NCBI GenBank assembly: GCA_024236395.1
Contig: JACKKO010000001.1
Location: forward strand, 372,001-436,000
Source: Hyphomicrobiales bacterium
Lineage (GTDB): Bacteria > Pseudomonadota > Alphaproteobacteria > Rickettsiales > JACKKO01
Direction of reading: 5' to 3'
Length of the DNA stretch: 64,000 nt
Below are positions 1 to 6,898 of the stretch, piece by piece. Both the position numbers and the translations under genes were made by a program. The notes below the pieces were generated by a model. That model had not been told where the DNA came from, searched no databases, and saw only the letters and a program-made list of their open reading frames with translations. The stretch's first letter is position 1. The number at the start of each line of letters is the position of its first letter.

Positions 1-13
1 CGCGGGCCGAATA

Positions 14-547
14 TCATGAAAGGGTATCTGCTTTCTGAAACGCCAGGAAAAACCAGTTGGCCACGTAGATATGCGGTTCATGGCGATTTTTCAGCGTCAT
101 CATAAACACCAGCAGATAGACGACCCACACTACGGTTAACCATAGGTCTACATACCATTCCGGTTCGGCATACTCTTTACCCTGTGTAATACCCAGCACA
201 TAACCGAGAGCGGCCATCACGATGAATAGCTGATACCCCCAGAAGGTAAGGGTAGCAAACCCATCTCCCCACAGGCGTGTCCGGCAGGTGCGCTGCACGG
301 CAAAGTAACTGGTGGCGAACAATGCATTCCCGCCAAAAGCGAAAATTACCGCCGACGTATGTACCGGGCGTAACCGGCCAAACGTCAGGTACTCCCCAAT
401 ATTTAATACCGGGAATGCCATCTGCAATGCGATGAATACCCCCACCGTAAAGCCCACAACGCCCCAGAAAACGGTGGCAATGGTAAAAAGCTTTACGATC
501 TCATTGTTGTAGTTCGGAGTGCCCGAACTGGTGGTTGTTATTGCCAT
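14..547 (-). pseudogene. ccoN: cbb3-type cytochrome c oxidase subunit I, 5' fragment
   Basis: This encodes the N-terminal part of CcoN, the haem-copper catalytic subunit of the high-affinity cbb3 oxidase in the inner membrane. The reading frame has the family's opening helices, the GRLRPxHT segment with its haem-ligand His, the [13 protein letters not shown] stretch and the [12 protein letters not shown] segment. It then departs from the family and stops after seven unrelated residues (last matching codon near position 38). Neither other forward frame in the remaining 38 bases resumes CcoN. A complete CcoN has about 480 residues, so roughly two thirds is missing. It starts 7 nt after the SafE-like gene with a GAGG ribosome site, so the two are probably co-transcribed from the FNR-box promoter near 1340. 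The break may be a real rearrangement or a contig-edge artefact. Confidence 0.8.
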
Positions 548-554
548 AAAAGCC

Positions 555-1280
555 TCACACTACTAGTTTACCTGCCATAAAACACAAAAACAGCCCGTTA
601 CACGCCATCACCCCGCGCAGGAGAGGGGTGGCAATTCCGGGCCATTTATTCATAAACAACTGACCCGCCCCGGCGATGCCGGTAAGCATCGGAGCCGTGC
701 CCGCTGTAAATACCACCATTCCCAGTGCAGCCTGCGCCGGAGAACCTGTTGCCGCTACGGCCATCAGTGCCGCATAGACTAAGCCACATGGCATAAAACC
801 AAGCACAATTCCGGTTAGGTAGCCGTGTTTCCAGGTGCGGTGCCACATAAAGGGAGCGGTGAATTTACCAAGCCGGTGATGCCATGCTTCCAGGAAAGGA
901 AGATGCACCCGGCTACCGCCAGCAGCGGTCAGAAGAAATAACAATCCGGCTAGCCCCAGCATGGAAGCGGCGATGACAGAATGCCCGGAGGTGCCGATAA
1001 TCTGACGTGAGAGCAGGGCAGCGATCATGCCCAAAATCACATAAGTGGTCATGCGGCCCAGATGATAAGGTACGAGTAAAACGCCCAGCGTACTGCGTTT
1101 GGAACAGGTATGCTCACTGCAGGCACAATTTCCCTTTTCCCCGGCACGTGAAAAAACCAGCGGGCCGCACATCGTGCTGCAATGTGCCAGACTGCCCACC
1201 AGCCCGGCCAGAAAAAGCGAAAGTATAATTCCGCCTCCTGTCCCGAGGAATTGTTGGCATTGTGCTAATAGATAATCCAT
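555..1280 (-). CDS. SafE/DsbD_2-family membrane protein linked to cbb3 oxidase
   Basis: A polytopic inner-membrane protein of the sulfite exporter TauE/SafE-like, DsbD_2 (UreH-type) family, often found in cbb3 oxidase assembly or copper clusters. About six hydrophobic segments are visible. Family signatures are an MCGP motif in the first helix (about residue 37 from the chosen start) and an MPCG motif near residue 163. Between the first and second helices is an extra cysteine group (CAC followed by C) that could bind a metal; that is inference. I chose the ATG at 1280; a TTG at 1298 in the same frame is possible. Upstream lies an FNR box with a TATAGT -10 at class II spacing, and ccoN follows directly. 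The exact transported substrate cannot be read from the sequence. Confidence 0.8.
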   Translation of the reverse strand: MDYLLAQCQQFLGTGGGIILSLFLAGLVGSLAHCSTMCGPLVFSRAGEKGNCACSEHTCSKRSTLGVLLVPYHLGRMTTYVILGMIAALLSRQIIGTSGHSVIAASMLGLAGLLFLLTAAGGSRVHLPFLEAWHHRLGKFTAPFMWHRTWKHGYLTGIVLGFMPCGLVYAALMAVAATGSPAQAALGMVVFTAGTAPMLTGIAGAGQLFMNKWPGIATPLLRGVMACNGLFLCFMAGKLVV

Positions 1281-1310
1281 ATCGCCCTGTATCTGCAAAT
1301 ATCGAGTTTG

Positions 1311-1351
1311 ACTATACGTAGTTCGATATCGGGTAACTTGACAATGGTCAA
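1311..1351 (-). promoter_or_regulatory. FNR/FixK-box promoter (SafE-like gene and ccoN)
   Basis: TTGACaatgGTCAA at 1338-1351 is a perfect dyad fitting the FNR/FixK pattern TTGAY-N4-RTCAA. On the minus strand a TATAGT -10 lies at 1316-1311. A start site about seven bases past it would put the box centre near -41.5, the classical class II activation position. This supports oxygen-responsive expression of the two genes that follow. Confidence 0.75.
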
Positions 1352-1384
1352 ACCGATGGGGTTAGGAGGCGTTTTTTACACCCG

Positions 1385-1813
1385 TTATTCGTGAAATAGG
1401 CTCAGATATGTGATAATATCAGCACGGATTTGTGGGTCGGGGATGCGTCCGCAGGCCATACGATTACCCGGTACCACCAGTTTGTTATTCTCCAGATAGC
1501 GATCCAGTGTTGCGGCATCCCACACCAGTTCGGAATTTCGCAGGGCAGGAGTATAGCCGGCATAATCATCACGTGCTCCTGCCGGATGTCCGACGATACC
1601 AAACAAATTTGGCCCCACTTTGTGGCGTTGTCCCTTACCTATTGTATGGCATGCTGCGCAATTGCCAAAATACTGCCAGCCGCGATTGGCATCGGCATTC
1701 GCCCAGACATCCTGCGCATTCACGTTACCAGGAAGCAAACAGACAGCAGTAATAATGATATAAAATACGCTAAGAGCGTTACGCGTAACGGAAAAGATGG
1801 TGCATGATCTCAT
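1385..1813 (-). CDS. periplasmic class I cytochrome c
   Basis: A small soluble c-type cytochrome (142 aa), probably an electron carrier to an oxidase. An N-terminal signal peptide with a hydrophobic core runs over residues 13-29, with likely cleavage after an Ala near residue 33. The haem-binding CAACH is at residues 52-56, and the axial Met is at about 119 in a VPGNRM segment, as in cytochrome c2/c550 proteins. The start is the ATG at 1813, preceded by an AGG ribosome site. Longer frames from 1825 or 1837 would put a poorly placed polar extension before the signal. The start lies inside the end of the CBS gene (about 35 nt overlap), so the two are probably translationally coupled and share the FNR-box promoter at 2276. 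Confidence 0.88.
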   Translation of the reverse strand: MRSCTIFSVTRNALSVFYIIITAVCLLPGNVNAQDVWANADANRGWQYFGNCAACHTIGKGQRHKVGPNLFGIVGHPAGARDDYAGYTPALRNSELVWDAATLDRYLENNKLVVPGNRMACGRIPDPQIRADIITYLSLFHE

Positions 1814-2207
1814 CGTTGACCTCATCACGATCCACACATTTAATCATATCCGTGACAGAAATAACACCGGTAATTTTACCGCTATTATCCACCACAACCA
1901 AACGCCGTACATCCTGATCGCTCATCATATCCGCTACCTGGGCCAGTGTGTCCTCTTCTTTACAGGTGAAAACCTGTGGCGCCATGATTTCACCCACCAC
2001 GGCCCGATCCGGGTTTTTGCCGCCGGCGAGTCCGAACACTACAATGTCCCGATCCGTCAGGATTCCGACCAGCTTGTCCTCCCGGCATACAGGCAGAGAG
2101 CCGCATTCGTGCTGTTCCATGGCCTCTGCTGCCTCCCGTAGCGTGGCATCTGGCGAAATTACATGGGGAATGGCACTCATAACATCCTTAACGCGCGTGG
2201 TATCCAT
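1779..2207 (-). CDS. twin CBS-domain protein
   Basis: A 142-aa cytoplasmic protein made of two CBS domains (about residues 8-60 and 72-130), a small-molecule sensor fold that usually binds adenosine nucleotides. Both repeats show the typical hydrophobic/ILTDRDI and VVDNSGKITGVIS patterns. No catalytic domain is attached, so its output must pass through a partner. It starts at an ATG with an AAAGGA ribosome site and overlaps the cytochrome c gene downstream. An FNR box lies 69 nt upstream in the gap shared with the divergent Crp/Fnr gene, at a distance suited to class II activation of this operon. Stand-alone CBS pairs are common near microaerobic genes; the ligand is unknown. Confidence 0.88.
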   Translation of the reverse strand: MDTTRVKDVMSAIPHVISPDATLREAAEAMEQHECGSLPVCREDKLVGILTDRDIVVFGLAGGKNPDRAVVGEIMAPQVFTCKEEDTLAQVADMMSDQDVRRLVVVDNSGKITGVISVTDMIKCVDRDEVNDEIMHHLFRYA

Positions 2208-2275
2208 AACAGGTTCCTTTTCGTATTTTTTGCTGTACTTGGCGTGATATTGGCGTATTTTTCGGGAAAGTAACC

Positions 2276-2289
2276 TTGATTATTGTCAA
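2276..2289 (-). promoter_or_regulatory. FNR/FixK box between CBS gene and crp/fnr gene
   Basis: TTGATtattGTCAA matches TTGAY-N4-RTCAA exactly. It lies about 75 nt upstream of the CBS start, giving a roughly 34-nt leader if the centre is at -41.5. It ends 4 nt before the ATG of the divergent regulator, where bound protein would be expected to hinder that gene, suggesting negative autoregulation. Confidence 0.72.
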
Positions 2290-2293
2290 ATAC

Positions 2294-3064
2294 ATGCCGA
2301 CAACACATTCAAATACCATACCCACCATACCCGAAGCTTCTTCTGGTAGCCATGATTTTTTTGTGCAGGCGCTAGGCAGAAGTGGTTTATTTGCGAATAC
2401 ACAGCCATCAACATTTAACCGGTTTGCCGAGCAATGCCAGCAGCGACGCTATGCAAAAGGAACGGTACTCTTCCTGCAGGAAGATGAGGCTGACTGGTGT
2501 TACCTGATTATCAATGGCTGGGTGAAATTGTACCGGGAAACCCTGGATGGTGATGAAGCCGTAGTGGATGCACTGACGAGTGGTCTAATGTTTGGTGAAA
2601 CTGCTATTTTTGAAAACGGGAAATATCCTTACGCTGCAGAAGTCGTGGAGGATGCGACGCTATTATTACTGCCCATTCGTTTACTGGCGGAGCAGGTAAA
2701 ACAGGATAACCAGCTGGCGTTTAATATGTTGAAGATTATGTCACGATTTCAGCGTCAGCAGGATAAGGAAATTGAACATCGCACACTGCAGAATGCCCCA
2801 CAGCGTATTGGCTGCTTTTTACTGCGTCTTTGCCGTGCGGGCGCTGAAGGGGAAATACGTCTGCACTTGCCGTATGATAAAACGCTGATCGCCTCCCGTT
2901 TGGGGATGCAGCCTGAGACGTTCTCACGGGCGCTTGGCCGTTTGAAAAACGAGACAGGCATCAAAGTACAGGGCTCTACGGTCATTGTACCCAGTATTGA
3001 ATCGCTTTCAGGGTATTCCTGTAGTGCCTGCACCTCCAGCTATCCATGCCAGGATTTGTATTAG
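2294..3064 (+). CDS. Crp/Fnr-family transcriptional regulator with C-terminal Cys triad
   Basis: A cytoplasmic DNA-binding regulator: a cyclic-nucleotide-type beta-barrel (about residues 20-130), a dimerisation helix, and a winged helix-turn-helix with the recognition segment QPETFSRALGRL. It lacks the N-terminal cysteine cluster of true FNR. The last residues hold three cysteines in a C-x2-C-x5-C pattern that could carry a metal, iron-sulfur cluster or redox switch (inference). Three FNR-type boxes within 1.3 kb suggest it controls the neighbouring respiratory genes. The ATG at 2294 lacks a clear ribosome site. A TTG at 2276, inside the FNR box and preceded by GGGAAAG, would add six residues. 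It is convergent with the next gene, overlapping by 3-4 nt. Dnr, FixK or another Crp subgroup is not resolved. Confidence 0.88.
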   Translation: MPTTHSNTIPTIPEASSGSHDFFVQALGRSGLFANTQPSTFNRFAEQCQQRRYAKGTVLFLQEDEADWCYLIINGWVKLYRETLDGDEAVVDALTSGLMFGETAIFENGKYPYAAEVVEDATLLLLPIRLLAEQVKQDNQLAFNMLKIMSRFQRQQDKEIEHRTLQNAPQRIGCFLLRLCRAGAEGEIRLHLPYDKTLIASRLGMQPETFSRALGRLKNETGIKVQGSTVIVPSIESLSGYSCSACTSSYPCQDLY

Positions 3065-3441
3065 CGCAACCGGTAGCGTAGCCACTCCCAGTCAATTTTG
3101 GCGGGGTTCCGGATATACTCTTCCGGGTGCTCCACGACTTCTTTCAGGTAACTGGTGGAGACCTTCCATCCATCATCAGAATGTTTTTCTCCATTGGCGA
3201 TTTCGATGTGATGATTGCCAATTCTCAGCGTGTAGGCCGCCTTAGGCTGATCATCAATCACGCGAATTTCAATCTCCTTGTCAGCCAGCACTTTCTCCAC
3301 GGCTTCCCAGATATGCTTATAGGGAAAGCGGTCTTTATTGGCGTCCATCGCCTTATTGCACACCTCCAGATACGCCTTGAACAATGCGTCAACATCCTGG
3401 GGTGATTTCTGTGTAACCGATTTTTTTGTAACCATGTTCAT
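3061..3441 (-). CDS. conserved-looking small protein of unknown function, FNR-box promoter
   Basis: A 126-aa soluble protein without signal peptide or membrane segment. It is rich in charged residues and Trp/Tyr near the C-terminus (a KIDWEWLRYRLR-like tail). I do not recognise the family. Its middle looks like an alternating beta pattern (EIEIRVIDD, AAYTLRIGNHHIEIA). The strongest clue is regulation: an exact FNR box is centred about 53 nt upstream of the ATG, in line with the other two boxes of this region. I therefore infer a role in the low-oxygen response, for example as a small accessory or stress protein. No ribosome site is obvious before the ATG at 3441; a second ATG lies two codons in. 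The 3' end overlaps the end of the crp/fnr gene. Confidence 0.7.
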   Translation of the reverse strand: MNMVTKKSVTQKSPQDVDALFKAYLEVCNKAMDANKDRFPYKHIWEAVEKVLADKEIEIRVIDDQPKAAYTLRIGNHHIEIANGEKHSDDGWKVSTSYLKEVVEHPEEYIRNPAKIDWEWLRYRLR

Positions 3442-3487
3442 GCCATTACGTTTCGGGCAAAGATGGCATAAGGCAGTTTACAGTGAA

Positions 3488-3501
3488 TTGATTTAGGTCA
3501 A
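3488..3501 (-). promoter_or_regulatory. FNR/FixK box upstream of the unknown gene at 3061-3441
   Basis: TTGATttagGTCAA fits TTGAY-N4-RTCAA exactly. Its centre is about 53 nt before the minus-strand ATG at 3441, leaving room for a class II promoter and a short leader. The expected -10 position (about 3460-3465) is only a weak match. The box abuts the end of comF. Confidence 0.68.
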
Positions 3502-3505
3502 GACA

Positions 3506-4240
3506 CTAGTCCAAAACGCGGCGGGCAAGGGTGAGAACGCGCACCTCCGCCCCGGTGCGATTGAGTGCGCGGGTACAGGCGCTAACGGTTTCGCCGGTGG
3601 TCAGCACGTCATCGACCAGGACGATTTTCTTGCCTTTGAAGGGAGTATCTGTATGGGAGCGGTGCAGCCGGAAAGCGCCTTTGAGGTTCTGCTGGCGGGC
3701 ATTGCGTGAAAGTCCGGCCTGTGGGATCGTATAGCGTGTGCGTTCCAGCAGCATGGGGAGATATGGGATTCTGGTGCGCCGGGCAATGGCCTGTGCCAAC
3801 AAGGCAGACTGGTTATACCGCCGGGAAATCAGGCGGCGGTAATGCAGCGGGACGGGAGTAATGTAATCCGCATCAGCCAGCAAGGATTCCCCGGTGCGGA
3901 TCATCCACTCGGCAAACCGCTCCGTAGTCAGGGTGCGATCATGATACTTATAGCGCGTAATAAGGTGCTTGCTATGTTCGTCATATCGCAGGGCAGAACG
4001 TGCCACATCATACGGCGGTGTTTCTGCCAGGCAGGCGCCGCAATGCATGCTTGGGAGTTCCGCGCTGGGTAGTGGGGTCCCGCATTTCTGGCATAGCGGG
4101 TCGGCCAGGAAATGTATGTTATGCCAACAGGTGCTGCACAATTCCCCCTGGGCCTGTACATGTTCCCCACAGGCAAGGCAGCGCGGCGGCAGGAGGATAT
4201 CCACGCATTTGGTCGCCAGTGCCAGCATGCGGTGTGGCAT
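3506..4240 (-). CDS. comF: ComF-family phosphoribosyltransferase
   Basis: A 244-aa ComF/GntX-like cytoplasmic protein, a family tied to DNA uptake or recombination in competent bacteria and to unknown roles elsewhere. The N-terminus carries a double zinc-ribbon pattern (CLACG, CSTCW, CQKCG, CGAC). The C-terminal half is a type I phosphoribosyltransferase fold with the PRPP-binding loop VLVDDVLTTG near the end, preceded by the family's YNQS...LA and LxRxRxTxxQ segments. The longest frame begins 60 nt earlier inside the DMT gene. I chose the ATG at 4240 because a GGGAGAA ribosome site precedes it by five bases and the DMT stop codon falls in the same spot. It is the last gene of a probable exoD-DMT-DMT-comF operon. 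Confidence 0.9.
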   Translation of the reverse strand: MPHRMLALATKCVDILLPPRCLACGEHVQAQGELCSTCWHNIHFLADPLCQKCGTPLPSAELPSMHCGACLAETPPYDVARSALRYDEHSKHLITRYKYHDRTLTTERFAEWMIRTGESLLADADYITPVPLHYRRLISRRYNQSALLAQAIARRTRIPYLPMLLERTRYTIPQAGLSRNARQQNLKGAFRLHRSHTDTPFKGKKIVLVDDVLTTGETVSACTRALNRTGAEVRVLTLARRVLD

Positions 4241-4242
4241 GG

Positions 4243-5148
4243 TTATTCTCCCAGTTCCACCATTTTTTTGCGTCGTCGGCTGTGCATGGCTTCGCGCCAT
4301 GCGGTATAGGCAGAGGCCGCAATAATGATGATGCCGCCCAGCCAGGTGAACTGGTCGGGGATTTCATCAAACAGGAAATAAGCCAGGATGGCCGTGAAAA
4401 TAAGGCGGGTGAAATCAAACGGTACAATGACCCGAAACTCTGCCGCGGCAATGGCATGGGAAAGCGCCACCTGAAAAAAATTGGCGACAAATCCCAGCAA
4501 CAACAACCAGAGCAGAATTGTCAGGTCTGGTGTCACCCAGTCATGGATGGCTGCCGGTAGTGAAAACGGGGTCATCAGAAAGGCAACATAAAAAGCTACC
4601 ACGCGGGGATGCTCTGTGCGGGTGAGTAATTTGATCAGGATAGCAGAAATTGCCCAGAAGGTGACCGACGCAATGGCAAACAGGCCGTTAGCGTCAAATG
4701 TTTCCAGCCCCGGGCGCAAAATCAGTAATACACCAGAGAACCCTACCGCAATGGCGGTCCAGCGATGAATACCATATTTTTCTTTCAATAGGAGCACGGC
4801 CAATACCGGCGTGAGGAGATTCACGGTGAAACTCAGGCTGACCGCTGTGGCCAGTGGGATCACCGTCAGTGCGTAAAACCATAAATACATGGCAATCACG
4901 CCACATAAGGCGCGCAGGAAATGTAATCCTTTGCGGGCGGAATGAATGATCTTCCGGCGGAGCCGATACGCGGAGGGCAGGATAAAGAGCAGTGCAAAGG
5001 CATTACGGAAAAATACAATTTCCACCACTGGCAGATGTGCAGAGGTATGCCGTACCAGCACGACCATGATGGAGGCTGCCATACAGCTGGCAAGCATCCA
5101 CAATATACCATGCATACTGCTGGTCAGGTTAACGGTTCCGCTGTTCAT
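4243..5148 (-). CDS. DMT-superfamily (EamA) transporter
   Basis: An inner-membrane carrier of 301 aa with about ten helices arranged as two EamA repeats. The segment LLLKEKYGIHRWTAIAVGFSGVLLILRPG is the typical end of the first repeat (helices 4-5), and the second repeat ends with GGIIIIAAS. Family members export amino acids or other metabolites, or import compounds such as S-adenosylmethionine in intracellular alphaproteobacteria; substrate cannot be assigned here. The start overlaps the preceding transporter by 20 nt, which implies translational coupling. The two proteins resemble each other over the whole length, so this is probably an old tandem duplication. An Arg/Lys-rich tail faces the cytoplasm by the positive-inside rule. 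Confidence 0.88.
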   Translation of the reverse strand: MNSGTVNLTSSMHGILWMLASCMAASIMVVLVRHTSAHLPVVEIVFFRNAFALLFILPSAYRLRRKIIHSARKGLHFLRALCGVIAMYLWFYALTVIPLATAVSLSFTVNLLTPVLAVLLLKEKYGIHRWTAIAVGFSGVLLILRPGLETFDANGLFAIASVTFWAISAILIKLLTRTEHPRVVAFYVAFLMTPFSLPAAIHDWVTPDLTILLWLLLLGFVANFFQVALSHAIAAAEFRVIVPFDFTRLIFTAILAYFLFDEIPDQFTWLGGIIIIAASAYTAWREAMHSRRRKKMVELGE

Positions 5149-6013
5149 AGTGCATGCGTTTTTGTTTTCGCCGCCCGGCGTAATATCCTACCATGGCGCT
5201 GAGGAAAATCAGGCTGCCGCCGGCAAGTGTCCGTGGCGCAATGATTTCACCATAAAACACATAGGCAACAATGGAAACGAATATTAACTGTGTAAAAGCA
5301 AATGGGGTTACTTTGGTGGCGGGAACCAGTGAGAGCGCTTTGGTCACAAAATGTTGCATCAGGAAAAATACAATCCCGGCCAGTATTGCCCATTTCAGAC
5401 TCTCCCAGGAGGGCTGTTGCCAGTGTAATGTTACCGGAATACCTGCAAAGAACGTTGTAAAAAGCAGCATATAAAATGTAATACGTGCCGGAGGATCAGT
5501 ACGGGAGATCACACGAATGATCGTGCCACAGGTGCCAAAACATAATGCAGCACCCACAACAAGCAGTCCGCCAACATCAAAGGTTTCCACACCCGGACGC
5601 GTGATAACCAGTACTCCCAGGAAACCGCCGAACAGTGCTAACCAGGTGTGCCATCCGCTCTCCTCCTTTAACACTAATGTAGCCATCAGACTAAAGAATA
5701 ATGGAGAGAGAAATTGCAACGATGTGACCTGGGGTAGTGGTATCATTGTCATGGCTGTGAAGACCAGTGTAAACCCTATTACCTCAAGCACGGAACGGGT
5801 AAGATACAAGCGAAGTTTTGTCGTCTCCAGTCCTTTGCGCCCCGTTTGCAAGAGCCAGGGAAGGCGGATGATAAGGGCAAATAACAATGTCAGGAAAACG
5901 ATCTGGAAACTATGCAATCCCTGCCCGGAAAGGGTGCGTACAAACACCCCCATCCAGGCTGAGCAGAACTGAGTTGCCAGCATGAAGCAAATGGCGCGTG
6001 CGTGGTCTGACAT
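5129..6013 (-). CDS. DMT-superfamily (EamA) transporter, tandem copy
   Basis: The second of two adjacent EamA carriers, 294 aa, about ten transmembrane helices. It carries the same LVLKEESGWHTWLALFGGFLGVLVITRPG-type repeat-end motif and GGLLVV start of the second repeat. Its ATG shares one base with the TGA stop of the ExoD gene (TGATG), a classical coupled arrangement, and its 3' end overlaps the next transporter. The two may act as separate carriers or, less commonly for DMT proteins, as a heteromer; the sequence does not decide. The substrate is unknown. Confidence 0.88.
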   Translation of the reverse strand: MSDHARAICFMLATQFCSAWMGVFVRTLSGQGLHSFQIVFLTLLFALIIRLPWLLQTGRKGLETTKLRLYLTRSVLEVIGFTLVFTAMTMIPLPQVTSLQFLSPLFFSLMATLVLKEESGWHTWLALFGGFLGVLVITRPGVETFDVGGLLVVGAALCFGTCGTIIRVISRTDPPARITFYMLLFTTFFAGIPVTLHWQQPSWESLKWAILAGIVFFLMQHFVTKALSLVPATKVTPFAFTQLIFVSIVAYVFYGEIIAPRTLAGGSLIFLSAMVGYYAGRRKQKRMHYEQRNR

Positions 6014-6621
6014 CAGCTAAAAAGAGCCATCACGGCATGCTGGCCAAGAATCAGAATCAGTAAGGTGATGCCCAGCCCGATAGTACCGACAATCATGCCG
6101 ATAATAATGGTCAACCCGTCGCGACTCAGTAAACCCAGCGACATAATCAGGATACCATATCCTGGCGGCAGGTTGGTCAGCGGAAAAGGCAATGCAATGG
6201 AAATGGTGAAGACAAATGCAAACATACCAATCACTTTTTCGCCCGTATGAGAACTGGCAAATGATAAACGCGGGCGCATGAGTTTTTCAATTTTACGCAG
6301 TAGAGGAACTGCGCGTTCCAACATACTTGCCAACTTCATGCGGGCGATACGACGGCGTGTTAGCCACTTGGGAAGCCAGGGAGAGTCCATCCCGAAGATC
6401 ATCTGGGTAGAAAGAATAAAGAGCGGTATGGAAAATAGCGTTGTATATCCTGGTGGTACGGGAACCGGGATACAAAGCGGCAGTGAAGCAAGGGCGAGCA
6501 GCAGGCCAAAGCCCCGCTCATGCAGGGATTCCTTAATCTGGCCAACGGTAATGGTATCGTCCGTATGACGATGGACAACATTATCCAGAATATCTGACGT
6601 GGAGTGATGTTTGTTTTCCAT
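6013..6621 (-). CDS. exoD: ExoD-family membrane protein (copy 1)
   Basis: A 202-aa integral membrane protein of the ExoD family, named for an exopolysaccharide and alkali-tolerance phenotype in Sinorhizobium; the molecular activity is unknown. It has an N-terminal soluble stretch, paired hydrophobic segments with the family's GFGLLLALASLPLCIPVP and PPGYTTLFSIPL patterns, a basic loop (WLTRRRIARMK), and a second pair containing ALPFPLTNLPPGYG. I start at the ATG at 6621, which has an AGGA ribosome site; the longer open frame begins at 6732. A paralogue lies at 52624-53223. It heads the operon with the two DMT carriers and comF. Confidence 0.85.
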   Translation of the reverse strand: MENKHHSTSDILDNVVHRHTDDTITVGQIKESLHERGFGLLLALASLPLCIPVPVPPGYTTLFSIPLFILSTQMIFGMDSPWLPKWLTRRRIARMKLASMLERAVPLLRKIEKLMRPRLSFASSHTGEKVIGMFAFVFTISIALPFPLTNLPPGYGILIMSLGLLSRDGLTIIIGMIVGTIGLGITLLILILGQHAVMALFS

Positions 6622-6898
6622 ATGTCCTGTGTCTGCAGAGATTGAGCATGCTGCGGGAAAATGCAACAGAAAAATCATCATTGCAGAGTGTGTAAGGTGT
6701 GATTTTTTCAGCAGCTCAGGTTTGCAAATCAAACATAATTCTGCAATGGTGTCGAATAAGGATTTGCAGATGTGCTATTGCAAAAGAGCGACGCCTACTA
6801 GGTATTGTGTATTAAACCAATCCCGATAGAAAAATTCTGCTTGGATTGGCTGTCGCTGGACTCTATGTGTTGAAAAATAGAGGTGCGAGTAACTACGT

